DNA from: Opitutaceae bacterium
GTDB lineage: Bacteria > Verrucomicrobiota > Verrucomicrobiia > Opitutales > Opitutaceae
Assembly: GCA_015075305.1 (NCBI GenBank)
Contig: JABTUS010000009.1
Coordinates: forward strand, 1-64,000
DNA: 64,000 nt
Direction: 5' to 3'
Shown here: piece after piece, positions 8,520-16,649 of the stretch
Position numbering within the stretch: position 1 is the stretch's first letter
Layout of the letters: every line of letters begins with the position of its first letter
The notes under the pieces: model-generated
What the model saw: only the letters and a program-made list of their open reading frames with translations
Told to the model about the DNA's origin: nothing
The model's database searches: none
Position numbers and translations under genes: made by a program

Positions 8520-9806
8520 ATGACTCTCGAAAAACGTGTATTGGCCGTAATCATGGGCGGCGGGCGGGGCACCCGGCTCTATCCGCTCACCATGGAACGC
8601 TGCAAGCCGGCGGTGCCGCTTGCGGGGAAATACCGGCTCGTCGACATCCCGATCAGCAACTGCATAAATTCGGGCATCAACCGGATTTTTCTGCTGACCC
8701 AGTTCAACACCGCCTCCCTTCATCGGCATATCCGAAACACCTACAATTTCGATGCCTTTGGAGGCGGATTTGTTGATATTCTTTCCGCTGAACAGACGGA
8801 GAAGAGTGTGGACTGGTATCAGGGAACTGCGGACGCGGTGCGACGAAACCTCATCCATTACCGGGCCTTCAACCATGACTTCGTGCTGATTCTCTCCGGC
8901 GACCAGCTCTATCGGATGGATTACATGAAGATCATCGAGGAGCATATTGCGAATGACGCGGATGTCACCATTGCAGGCATTCCGTTTCCGGCCTCCCGCG
9001 TTGAGGGCCTCGGACTGATGAGAGTGGGCGACGACCTTGCGGTGAATGGCTTTGTTGAAAAGCCGAAGGATCCAGCGGTCATCGCGGGTCTCGCGCTGAG
9101 CGAAAGCATTGAGGCGAAACTGACCACGCGGAGCGACGAGAAGCGCTGCCTGGCGTCGATGGGCATTTATGTTTTCAACAGGCAGGTTCTTGCGGAGGCT
9201 CTCGACAATTCAATGACCGATTTTGGCAAGGAGGTCATTCCCAGCCTTCTGGGCAAGCGGCGTATTTTCACCCATATTTTCGAGGGCTACTGGGAGGACA
9301 TTGGAACGGTGGCGGCATTCTTCGACGCCAATCTTCACCTCGCGCATCCGCTGCCTCCCTTCAACTTCTTCGATGAGCGCGCGCCCATCTACACATCGGC
9401 GCGTTTCCTTCCGGCGTCAAAGATCAACAAATGCCAGATCGACCACGTCGTCATTGGCGATGGCTCGATCGTGACGGACTGCGCGCTTCACCGCTGCGTG
9501 TTGGGCATTCGTTCGTACCTGGGGGAGGGGACCAACCTGGAGGACGTGATCGTCATGGGCTCCGACTTCTACGAAGGTGAGGCCGAGATCGCAGCCAATG
9601 CCGTCAAGGGAGTTCCGAACATCGGCATTGGCCGCAACTGCAGGATCCGCAAGGCCATCATCGACAAGAATACGCGGATCGGGGACAACGTCGTGTTGTC
9701 ACCTGAGGGAAAGCCGGACGGCACTTACGCGCACGGGGTGCTCATTCGAGATCGCATTTTGATCGTGCCCAAGGGAGTCGTCGTGCCCCATGGCACAGTC
9801 GTCTGA
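8520..9806 (+). CDS. glgC: Glucose-1-phosphate adenylyltransferase
   Basis: A 428-residue ADP-glucose pyrophosphorylase, which makes the glucosyl donor for glycogen synthesis from ATP and glucose-1-phosphate. The nucleotidyltransferase signature GGGRGTRLYPLT and the KPAVPLAGKYRLVDIPISN block open the protein. The glucose-1-phosphate region follows (GLGLMRVG, then GFVEKPKDP). The C-terminal left-handed beta-helix includes IGDGSIV, YLGEGTNLED and the IDKNTRIGDNVVLSP repeats. The overall form resembles the cyanobacterial/plant-type enzymes. No other glg gene is beside it. The ATG at 8520 has an AGGA-like stretch (CCAGGAAACC) upstream. Allosteric control is expected from the family but the effector cannot be read here. 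Confidence 0.96.
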   Translation: MTLEKRVLAVIMGGGRGTRLYPLTMERCKPAVPLAGKYRLVDIPISNCINSGINRIFLLTQFNTASLHRHIRNTYNFDAFGGGFVDILSAEQTEKSVDWYQGTADAVRRNLIHYRAFNHDFVLILSGDQLYRMDYMKIIEEHIANDADVTIAGIPFPASRVEGLGLMRVGDDLAVNGFVEKPKDPAVIAGLALSESIEAKLTTRSDEKRCLASMGIYVFNRQVLAEALDNSMTDFGKEVIPSLLGKRRIFTHIFEGYWEDIGTVAAFFDANLHLAHPLPPFNFFDERAPIYTSARFLPASKINKCQIDHVVIGDGSIVTDCALHRCVLGIRSYLGEGTNLEDVIVMGSDFYEGEAEIAANAVKGVPNIGIGRNCRIRKAIIDKNTRIGDNVVLSPEGKPDGTYAHGVLIRDRILIVPKGVVVPHGTVV

Positions 9807-9868
9807 CGGGCGGCTGGGCATGCTCCGCGGGCCCAGGCATTCCGTTTTGGAATACCTGGCTGCCCGTC
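9805..9868. terminator. Structured convergent terminator region (glgC / ychF)
   Basis: An outer 7-bp stem (GACGGGC at 9805-9811 with GCCCGTC at 9862-9868) encloses an inner hairpin. The inner stem is CCAGG-C-ATTCC (9833-9843), loop GTTTT, then GGAAT-A-CCTGG (9849-9859), with one mismatch. It overlaps both stop codons of the convergent genes and is likely a shared terminator, although it has no long T-run. Confidence 0.55.
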
Positions 9869-10970
9869 AGTTGTTGAAACGGAAGAGGGCGACGTCGCCA
9901 TCGGCAAAGACGTAGTCCTTGCCTTCGAGACGGTACTTTCCGCTCTCTCTCGCAGCTGCAGTGCTGCCGAGTCGAACAAGGTCGTCGTAGGCGACGACCT
10001 CAGCCTTGATGAAGCCCTTCTCGAAATCCGTGTGGATCACTCCCGCCGCCTGCGGAGCCTTCCATCCCTTCTTGATCGTCCAGGCGCGGACCTCCTTCTC
10101 ACCGGCGGTAAAATAGGTTTGCAAGCCAAGCAGTGCATAGGTGCCGCGGATCAACTGGGAGACTCCGGAGTCATCCACACCGAGGTCTTTGAGAAACTCC
10201 TTCGCCTCCTCGGGTGCGAGATCGATCAGCTCAGCCTCGATTCTGGCGCTGATGGGAACATAGGCGGCATCGTGATGCGTTCTGACAAATTCAGCGACCT
10301 GCTTGACGAACGGATTGTCCTCCGCCGCAGCCAGCTCGGCCTCGGCGACATTGCAGGCGTACAGAACAGGCTTTGCGCTGAGGAGCTGGAAATGCTGAAG
10401 GAGTTTTTTTTCCTCATCGGAGGCGGGCAGAATGTTTGCGGGCCTGTTGGCATTGAGGTGGGGACTCAGGCGTTCAAGGAGCTGGATTTCCGCCTGGGCT
10501 TCCTTGTCGCCGCTCTTCGCCTTCTTCTGCGTTTTCTCGATGCGCTTGGTCACCGCATCGAGGTCGGCGAGTATCAGCTCGGTGGTGATGATCTCAATGT
10601 CGCGCACCGGATCCACCGTCCCCATGGTATGGATGACATCGGGATCCTCGAAGCAGCGAACGACGTGGACGATGGCATCGGTCTCGCGGATATTGGCGAG
10701 GAATTGGTTGCCCAGCCCCTCGCCCTTGCTCGCCCCGGCAACCAGCCCGGCGATGTCGACGAACTCGATTGCGGCGGGAATGACCACGCTGGTTTTGGCA
10801 ATTTTCTGCAAGGCGGCGAGACGATCGTCGGGGACGGTCACGACGCCGATGTTGGGATCGATCGTGCAGAACGGATAGTTGGCCGCCTCAGCCTTTCGGG
10901 AGCGGGTCAGGGCATTGAAGAGGGTGGACTTGCCTACATTGGGAAGTCCGACGATTCCGGCTTTGAGCAT
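9867..10970 (-). CDS. ychF: Redox-regulated ATPase YchF (Obg-like)
   Basis: A 367-residue OBG-family P-loop protein at the usual YchF length (about 363). The G domain has G1 GLPNVGKST (residue 7 on), TIDPNIGVV as switch I, G3 [17 protein letters not shown], an [10 protein letters not shown]-like block with NVAE in place of NKxD (explaining ATP preference in this family), a coiled-coil insert (about 125-195), and a C-terminal TGS domain ([17 protein letters not shown] through [10 protein letters not shown], ending [16 protein letters not shown]). It binds ribosomes and is tied to the oxidative-stress response in other bacteria. It is transcribed convergently with glgC and divergently from rpsP. 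Confidence 0.97.
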   Translation of the reverse strand: MLKAGIVGLPNVGKSTLFNALTRSRKAEAANYPFCTIDPNIGVVTVPDDRLAALQKIAKTSVVIPAAIEFVDIAGLVAGASKGEGLGNQFLANIRETDAIVHVVRCFEDPDVIHTMGTVDPVRDIEIITTELILADLDAVTKRIEKTQKKAKSGDKEAQAEIQLLERLSPHLNANRPANILPASDEEKKLLQHFQLLSAKPVLYACNVAEAELAAAEDNPFVKQVAEFVRTHHDAAYVPISARIEAELIDLAPEEAKEFLKDLGVDDSGVSQLIRGTYALLGLQTYFTAGEKEVRAWTIKKGWKAPQAAGVIHTDFEKGFIKAEVVAYDDLVRLGSTAAARESGKYRLEGKDYVFADGDVALFRFNN

Positions 10971-11071
10971 AAAGGCAGAGCAGAGCGATGGGACTCAGTG
11001 CTTGACAAGCCATTTGTCGGGCCGTGCACTTGTCGGCTTTTCAAGCAAATCATCGGTCTTACTCACGCATC

Positions 11072-11335
11072 ATGGCACTCAGTATTCGCCTGTCCCGCAT
11101 CGGGGCCACCCATAAACCCATCTACCACGTTGTGGTAGCCGAGGCTCGTTCCCGCCGCGATGGTGCCGCCATCGAAATGCTTGGAACCTATTCTCCACGG
11201 TCCAAGGGAGCTGACGCATTGACCCTCAAGATTGACCGTGTCGACTATTGGATCAGCAAGGGTGCGAAGCCCTCCTCGACAGTGCATTCGCTCGCCAAGA
11301 AGGTCCGCAGGGCGGCTGCATCAGCAGCCTCCTGA
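11072..11335 (+). CDS. rpsP: 30S ribosomal protein bS16
   Basis: An 87-residue bS16. The diagnostic N-terminus MALSIRLSRIGATHKPIYHV follows the ATG at 11072, so the longer upstream in-frame extension to 11024 is rejected. The GTYSPRSK and KIDRVDYWISKGAKPSSTV blocks are typical. It is followed by an intrinsic terminator and then trmD and rplS. The usual rimM gene between rpsP and trmD is not present here. Confidence 0.96.
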   Translation: MALSIRLSRIGATHKPIYHVVVAEARSRRDGAAIEMLGTYSPRSKGADALTLKIDRVDYWISKGAKPSSTVHSLAKKVRRAAASAAS

Positions 11336-11383
11336 GTCGGGACACTCTGGCGGAGAGCCGGCACCGGCCACAACCGTTTGAGG

Positions 11384-11409
11384 AAGCCTCGTGCAACGAG
11401 GCTTTTTTT
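11384..11409 (+). terminator. Intrinsic terminator between rpsP and trmD
   Basis: An 8-bp stem (AAGCCTCG / CGAGGCTT), loop TGCAA, followed by a run of seven T to 11409. It lies 48 bases past the rpsP stop and 62 bases before the trmD start, so it should reduce or condition read-through from rpsP into trmD-rplS. Confidence 0.85.
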
Positions 11410-11471
11410 GTTGCCGGCGTGGATTCGCCGATTTGCCGCCTGGGACTGGCGCCCCATTTTCCGCCGCAGTC

Positions 11472-12146
11472 ATGCCGCTCTCCATTGACATCCTGACGCT
11501 TTTCCCGCGGATGCTGGATGGCTTTCTTGCTGAAAGCATTCTTGGCAAGGCGATTGAGCGGAATTTGATCCAAGTCGGCGTGCATGACTTGAGAGGATGG
11601 GCGACCGATCGCCATCGCACGGCGGATGATCGTCCGTTTGGTGGTGGTGCGGGCATGGTATTGAAGCCTGATCCGGTGTTTGCAGCGATTGAGGCGCTGC
11701 AGCGTCCGGAGTCGCGACGGATCTATCTGACACCGGACGGCAGGCCCTTCGATCAAGCGATGGCTGAACGCCTGGCCGGAGAGACGCACATTCTGCTTCT
11801 CAGCGGGCATTATGAGGGTATCGACCAGAGGATTCGCGACTGCCTGATCGATGAAGAAGTCTCCATAGGTGACTATGTGCTGACCAATGGCACACTGGCC
11901 GCCGCCGTGGTGGTGGATGCGGTTGCGCGGTTGATCCCCGGCGTTCTGGGGGAGGAAAAGTCATTGACGCACGAATCGTTCACCCGCAAGTTGCTCGACT
12001 TTCCTCAATATACGCGTCCCGCCGAATTCCGAGGCATGTCCGTTCCCGAAGTTCTCCTTTCGGGCAATCATGCCGAGATAGAAAAGTGGCGGCATGCGAG
12101 GCAGGTGGAAAAAACACGCCAGGTCCGACCCGATTTACTCAAGTAA
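11472..12146 (+). CDS. trmD: tRNA (guanine-N1-)-methyltransferase TrmD
   Basis: A 224-residue SPOUT-class enzyme that makes m1G37 in tRNAs with a G36, protecting the reading frame. The N-terminus ([15 protein letters not shown]) and the [13 protein letters not shown] block are characteristic. The trefoil-knot SAM site shows [14 protein letters not shown] and [14 protein letters not shown] (most homologs have SGGELPA here), then PGVLGEEKS and the C-terminal [28 protein letters not shown]. The ATG at 11472 is chosen because the upstream part of the open frame overlaps the terminator at 11384-11409. rplS follows 13 bases downstream, so these two are co-transcribed. Confidence 0.96.
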   Translation: MPLSIDILTLFPRMLDGFLAESILGKAIERNLIQVGVHDLRGWATDRHRTADDRPFGGGAGMVLKPDPVFAAIEALQRPESRRIYLTPDGRPFDQAMAERLAGETHILLLSGHYEGIDQRIRDCLIDEEVSIGDYVLTNGTLAAAVVVDAVARLIPGVLGEEKSLTHESFTRKLLDFPQYTRPAEFRGMSVPEVLLSGNHAEIEKWRHARQVEKTRQVRPDLLK

Positions 12147-12159
12147 CGAAAGCCAAGTC

Positions 12160-12552
12160 ATGAACCCGATCATCAAAGAAATCACCGCAAACCAGGTGAA
12201 ATCCGACCGTCCCCCCTTCAAGGTGGGGGATGGCGTTCGAGTGCACACGAAGGTGCGCGAAGGCGACAAGGAGCGCGTGCAGATCTTTGCAGGCGTGGTG
12301 ATCGCATTGAAAGGATCAGGCATTCACGAGACGTTCACCGTTCGCCGCATCAGCTATGGCGAGGGGGTGGAGCGTGTGTTCCCGGTGAACTCGCCCAATG
12401 TGGTGAAGATCGAGGTGGAGAAGGAGTCCGAAATCATGCGGGCCCGTCTGTATTACCTGCGCGATCGTGAAGGAAAGGCCGCCATGGCCGTCAAGCGCAA
12501 GGCCTACGACGAGAAGGCTGCCACCGAGGCGGCTCCTGTCGCATCCAATTGA
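12160..12552 (+). CDS. rplS: 50S ribosomal protein bL19
   Basis: A 130-residue bL19. The core blocks are [51 protein letters not shown] and the C-terminal KSEIMR-like segment that contains [14 protein letters not shown]. The ATG at 12160 begins the conserved MNPIIKEI start; the open frame reaches further back inside trmD but is not homologous there. The Ala-rich tail (EAAPVASN) extends slightly beyond the usual end. An intrinsic terminator follows. Confidence 0.96.
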   Translation: MNPIIKEITANQVKSDRPPFKVGDGVRVHTKVREGDKERVQIFAGVVIALKGSGIHETFTVRRISYGEGVERVFPVNSPNVVKIEVEKESEIMRARLYYLRDREGKAAMAVKRKAYDEKAATEAAPVASN

Positions 12553-12610
12553 TGCGCGTGGGACGCGCCCGGAGAGCCCAGGCGCATCCCGTACGCAGAC
12601 TTTTATCAAG

Positions 12611-12637
12611 GCGAGCCCGCTTCGGCTCGCTTTTTTT
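12611..12637 (+). terminator. Intrinsic terminator after rplS
   Basis: A 7-bp GC-rich stem (GCGAGCC / GGCTCGC) with loop CGCTTC, directly followed by seven T residues. It lies 58 bases past the rplS stop and ends the trmD-rplS unit before the transketolase gene. Confidence 0.85.
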
Positions 12638-12699
12638 GCGTGGAAAATGAACCTTGCGCCTTTGTGTTCAACGACGTGCAGTCATAATTTCAGCCCGAC

Positions 12700-14694
12700 A
12701 TGACCTTACAGACCCTCCTTCTCGCCAAAGCAGCCAACCAAGCCCGTGGCCTTGCCATGGACGCCATTCACGCCGCCCAGTCGGGGCACCTCGGGCTGCC
12801 GCTTGGCGCTGCGGAGATCGGAGCCGTGCTGTACGGCCATGCGCTTCAGCACAATCCCGAGCGTCCCCGGTGGATCAACCGCGACCGCTTTGTCCTGTCG
12901 GCCGGTCACGGATCCATGTTCCTGTACGCCTGGCTGCATTTGAGCGGTTACGATCTGTCGATGGACGACCTGAAGCGCTTTCGCCAGCTTGGCAGCCGGA
13001 CGCCTGGACACCCGGAGTTTCACGACACGCCGGGTGTGGAGGCGACGACCGGTCCGTTGGGGCAGGGGATTGGAAATGAAGTCGGGCTTGCCGTGTCCGC
13101 GAAGATGGCTGCGGCGCACTACAACACGGCTGAGCACACGATTCTCGACTACCATGTCGTGGCCCTTGCCGGCGACGGTTGCATGCAGGAGGGCGTGGCG
13201 ATGGAGGCTGTCTCCTTTGCGGGACATCAGAAACTGGACAACCTGATCCTCATATACGATTCGAACGACGTCACGCTCGACGCGATGGCGAACAAGACGC
13301 AGAGCGAAAACACCGCGGCGCGATTCAAGGCGATCGAATGGGATGTGCAGACGGTCGATGGACACGACATGGTTGCATTCCTGAAGGCGTTCAATCGGGC
13401 GAAGAAGACCAAGTCGGGCAGGCCTCAGTTGATCATTGCAAAGACGGTGATTGCGCGCGGCATTCCCGAGGTGCAGGGCACGCCGAAGGGCCACGGCGAG
13501 GGTGGGGCCAAGTTCATCGATGCGGCCAAGACCGCGCTCGGGCTTCCGGCGGAGCATTTCTTTGTGAGCGATGACGTCCGCGCCTATTTTGCCCAGCACA
13601 AGGCGCGCCTCGTGCGCGGCTGCAACAAATGGCACAAGACCTACAAGGCGTGGCGCGAGGCGAATCCGGACAAGGCTGCGATGCTCGACAAGTCGCAGGC
13701 TGATGGGCCGGTGACGGCGGCGGAGCTGCTTGAGAGGATTCCGCCTTTTGCACCGGATTCAAAGCTCGCAACGCGCGCCGCGGGCAAAGCCGTGCTTCAG
13801 CCCATTGCGGCCGCGATGCCATGGGTGATCGGAGGCAGTGCGGATCTCTATGGCTCGACCCTGAACCTGATTGCCGATGCTCCCGACTTCGATCCGTCGA
13901 ATCGCGCCGGGCGAAACATTCGGTTTGGCATCCGGGAGCACGCCATGGCGGCGATGGCGAACGGAATCGCCTACGATGCCCTTTTCCGTCCTTCCGTTGC
14001 GACATTTCTTGTCTTCGCGGATTACTCGCGCCCGGCGATGCGCCTTGCTGCGCTTTCCCACCTCCCCGTCGTGTACATCTACACGCACGACTCGGTGGGT
14101 GTTGGCGAGGATGGCCCGACGCACCAGCCGGTGGAAACGGTCGCGTCCCTCCGCGCATTTCCCGGACTCGATGTGATTCGTCCCGCGGATCCGGAGGAGA
14201 CGGCGGGTGCCTTTGCCGCGGCTTTCGGGCGCATGGATGGGCCCACATTGATAGCCCTGACCCGCCAGGCCGTGCCGATGCTGAACGAAATCCCGGTCGA
14301 GCAGCGCAGAAACGGTGTCGCGCGGGGTGCGTACATTGCCATTCGTGAGACCGCGCCGTTGAGCACGCTGCTGCTGGCGAGCGGTTCGGAGCTGCAGTAT
14401 GCCGTGGCGGCTGCCAGGATTCTGGGACCCGGTACCCGCGTCGTATCGGTACCCTGTTTTGAACGATTCAACCGTCAGCCTCAGGATTATCGTGATGCCG
14501 TGATGCCGACATCCGTGCGCCGGCGCATCTCAATCGAGGCGGGAGTCACTTCGCCATGGCGACAGTACGTCGGGCTCGATGGAGCCAGCATCGGCATCGA
14601 TCGATTTGGCATGAGTGCGCCCGGCGGAACGGTGTTCAAGGAGCTTGGAATCACCGCCGAGGCCATTGTTGCGGCAGCGAGCAAGCTTGATTAA
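12700..14694 (+). CDS. tkt: Transketolase
   Basis: A 664-residue thiamine-diphosphate enzyme that moves two-carbon ketol units in the pentose phosphate pathway. Blocks in order are [18 protein letters not shown] (GHPGMPMG in most homologs), [27 protein letters not shown], the ThDP/Mg motif [13 protein letters not shown] with YDSNDVTLD, then GGSADLYGS, the [17 protein letters not shown] proton-relay Glu block, [28 protein letters not shown] and [15 protein letters not shown]. All catalytic blocks are intact. It is monocistronic by spacing: a terminator precedes it and 158 bases separate it from the MarR gene. Confidence 0.96.
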   Translation: MTLQTLLLAKAANQARGLAMDAIHAAQSGHLGLPLGAAEIGAVLYGHALQHNPERPRWINRDRFVLSAGHGSMFLYAWLHLSGYDLSMDDLKRFRQLGSRTPGHPEFHDTPGVEATTGPLGQGIGNEVGLAVSAKMAAAHYNTAEHTILDYHVVALAGDGCMQEGVAMEAVSFAGHQKLDNLILIYDSNDVTLDAMANKTQSENTAARFKAIEWDVQTVDGHDMVAFLKAFNRAKKTKSGRPQLIIAKTVIARGIPEVQGTPKGHGEGGAKFIDAAKTALGLPAEHFFVSDDVRAYFAQHKARLVRGCNKWHKTYKAWREANPDKAAMLDKSQADGPVTAAELLERIPPFAPDSKLATRAAGKAVLQPIAAAMPWVIGGSADLYGSTLNLIADAPDFDPSNRAGRNIRFGIREHAMAAMANGIAYDALFRPSVATFLVFADYSRPAMRLAALSHLPVVYIYTHDSVGVGEDGPTHQPVETVASLRAFPGLDVIRPADPEETAGAFAAAFGRMDGPTLIALTRQAVPMLNEIPVEQRRNGVARGAYIAIRETAPLSTLLLASGSELQYAVAAARILGPGTRVVSVPCFERFNRQPQDYRDAVMPTSVRRRISIEAGVTSPWRQYVGLDGASIGIDRFGMSAPGGTVFKELGITAEAIVAAASKLD

Positions 14695-14778
14695 TTGTTA
14701 TTGATCAGAGGGTAGTGGAATAGGCGCGATCCTTTGGATTGCCCGGGATTCTTGTCGAAGCTTCGGAATGCGTGAGCG

Positions 14779-14799
14779 GCTGATAAATATCATATCAGC
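14779..14799. promoter_or_regulatory. Inverted repeat GCTGATA-N7-TATCAGC
   Basis: A perfect 7-bp dyad with a 7-base spacer in the gap between tkt and the MarR gene. A T-run (14807-14812) begins eight bases later, so it may work as the tkt terminator. Alternatively, being AT-rich and 16 bases upstream of the TTAGGCTCCTAA palindrome, it may be part of the MarR-gene promoter or operator. Confidence 0.45.
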
Positions 14800-14814
14800 G
14801 GCTTGCTTTTTTGA

Positions 14815-14826
14815 TTAGGCTCCTAA
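14815..14826. promoter_or_regulatory. Operator-like palindrome TTAGGCTCCTAA before the MarR gene
   Basis: A 12-bp dyad ending 26 bases before the ATG at 14853. Position and shape fit an autoregulatory MarR/SlyA-type operator controlling the efflux operon. A near-identical copy with the same flanking bases stands at 6548-6559. Confidence 0.55.
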
Positions 14827-14852
14827 CTATTTCGCGTTCCAATCAATTCTGC

Positions 14853-15416
14853 ATGCCGCTGCTGATGCTCAAGGACCTTCCGCGTTATGAGTGCCTTCTG
14901 AAAGGTGCCAAGCGGTTTCCTGACCTGGATCCATCGGCGTTGGAAGTTTACCTGCATTTGCTGAGAACGGGCGACGAGGTGTTCAGGGCAACGGACGCAT
15001 TTCTTTCATCCAGGAATATTTCCCAAGGCCGGTTCACCGTGCTCATGCTGCTCATGAATCGGCATGATGACTGTGGGGATCGCCGCACGCCCGCTGAACT
15101 GGCGGAGAAGGCGGGTGTGGCCAGGGCGACAATGACTGGCTTGATCGACACCCTGGAGAAGGACGGATTTGTGAAGCGTGAGCCGGATTCACAGGATCGC
15201 CGCATGATGTCGGTGAACCTCACGCCAAAGGGGGAAGCCTTCCTGCACAGCTTTCTCCCGGAGCATTTTCGACAAACTGCCGCCCTGATGTCCGGACTGA
15301 ACGAGACTGAACGTAGAACCCTTGTTCAGTTGCTCGGCAAAGTTCTTCAAGGCACGATGAAAGTCACAACTGCGGCGAACGCAAAGTCCCAGAATCCCGC
15401 GGCCAGCGTGGCCTGA
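14853..15416 (+). CDS. MarR-family transcriptional regulator
   Basis: A 187-residue winged-helix regulator. The dimerisation helices precede the DNA-binding region: helix ISQGRFTVLMLLMNR, then RTPAELAEKAGVARATMTGLIDTLEKDGFVKREPDSQDRRMMSVNLTPKG, which is the classic MarR recognition helix and wing with the conserved D-x-R-R. The ATG at 14853 (MPLLM) or at 14865 (MLKDL) is a better start than the TTG at 14811, because the latter would put the operator-like palindrome inside the gene. It heads the efflux operon on the same strand (32 bases before the adaptor gene), so it is probably a local repressor whose ligand is also a pump substrate. Confidence 0.9.
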   Translation: MPLLMLKDLPRYECLLKGAKRFPDLDPSALEVYLHLLRTGDEVFRATDAFLSSRNISQGRFTVLMLLMNRHDDCGDRRTPAELAEKAGVARATMTGLIDTLEKDGFVKREPDSQDRRMMSVNLTPKGEAFLHSFLPEHFRQTAALMSGLNETERRTLVQLLGKVLQGTMKVTTAANAKSQNPAASVA

Positions 15417-15448
15417 CCTGACGGACGCAAACTTTTCCCCAACCTACC

Positions 15449-16570
15449 ATGCTCAAGAGATTATTGTGTCTCATCGGAGGAGTCGCACTCGTGTTTTTTA
15501 CACTCGGTGCCGTCAAGGTGTCGCAAATCAAGGAGATGTCATCGCACCAGCATGCGATGCCCGCCGCTGCTGTCACCTCCGCGAAGGCGGAGCAGGCCGT
15601 GTGGCGGCGGACGCTGAATTCCATCGCAACCCTGGCGCCGGTTGAAGGCGTTCTCCTCGCAGCCGATGCGGAGGGAACGATCACGCGGATCGCCGTTGAG
15701 AACGGCGCGGCCGTGAAGGCGGGCGACGTGCTGGTTGAATTCGACACCACGGTCGAAACCGCGCAACTGGCTGCGGCCGAAGCCCGCCATCGGATCGCCA
15801 GGCTCGACCGCCAGCGGGCCGAGGAGCTTCTCGCGAAGAACACCATCAGCCAGGCGCAACTGGACGCCGCGGATGCCCAGTTGCGTCAGACCGAGGCGGA
15901 TGCCGCAGCGGTGAAGGCGTTGTTGGAAAAGAAGATCGTCCGTGCTCCGTTTTCGGGTCGCGTGGGCATCCGGCTGATCAACCTGGGGCAGTTTGTGGCG
16001 CGAGGCGCGCCGCTCATGCCCCTGCAGCGGCTGGATCCGATGTATGTCGACCTCCAGATTCCGCAGCGCCAGCTGCCCCAGGTTGCCGTCGGGCAGCAGG
16101 TCAATGTGCGCATCGACGCCTTTCCGGACCGTGTTTTTGAAGGAAGGGTCAGCGCGATCAATCCAGCCGTGGATGCGGCATCCCGCAATGTTTCCGTGCA
16201 GGCGACGATCGCCAATCCCGATGAGTTGCTTCGCTCCGGCATGTTCGCACGCGCCGAGATAGAGTTGAAGGCGGGCAACCCCGAGGTCGTGCTTCCGGCG
16301 ACAGCAATCTCCTACGCATCCTATGGCAATTCGGTTTTCATCATTGAGAAGATGAAGCATGCCGATGGGTCCGAGTATCTGGGGGTGAGGCAGATGTTCG
16401 TGAAACTGGGTGCCTCGCGTGGCGACATGATTGCAGTCCTCGATGGCGTGAAGCCGGGGGATGAGGTCGCCACATCCGGTGTGTTCAAGCTGCGCAACGG
16501 ACTCGAGATCCAGATAAACAACACGGTGAAGCCTGAGAGCCAGGTGGATCCCAAGCCTGCCAACACCTGA
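15449..16570 (+). CDS. RND efflux periplasmic adaptor (membrane fusion protein)
   Basis: A 373-residue HlyD/AcrA-type adaptor. A single N-terminal hydrophobic segment (residues 5-22) anchors or exports it and no lipobox is visible. The biotinyl-lipoyl-like half is DAEGTITRIAVENGAAVKAGDVLVEFDT. A helical hairpin follows (about 105-155), then the second lipoyl half (KKIVRAPFSGRVGIRLINLGQ), the beta-barrel (LQIPQRQLPQVAVGQQVNVRIDAFPDRVFEGRVSAINPAVD region) and a membrane-proximal domain. It should bridge the RND pump and the TolC-like channel encoded just downstream. MexC/MdtA-like HAE1 systems share this layout. Confidence 0.94.
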   Translation: MLKRLLCLIGGVALVFFTLGAVKVSQIKEMSSHQHAMPAAAVTSAKAEQAVWRRTLNSIATLAPVEGVLLAADAEGTITRIAVENGAAVKAGDVLVEFDTTVETAQLAAAEARHRIARLDRQRAEELLAKNTISQAQLDAADAQLRQTEADAAAVKALLEKKIVRAPFSGRVGIRLINLGQFVARGAPLMPLQRLDPMYVDLQIPQRQLPQVAVGQQVNVRIDAFPDRVFEGRVSAINPAVDAASRNVSVQATIANPDELLRSGMFARAEIELKAGNPEVVLPATAISYASYGNSVFIIEKMKHADGSEYLGVRQMFVKLGASRGDMIAVLDGVKPGDEVATSGVFKLRNGLEIQINNTVKPESQVDPKPANT

Positions 16571-16649
16571 AGCATGATCGCGTTTCATCGCCTGTGGCGG
16601 TGCGACGGGAGGTTTTTGCGCCCAAAAATCGCGTTGTGATGGTCATACC

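Noticed and set aside
12706-13635. A 309-codon minus-strand frame opposite transketolase
   Set aside because: It is fully covered by conserved transketolase sequence on the other strand and has no recognisable motif.
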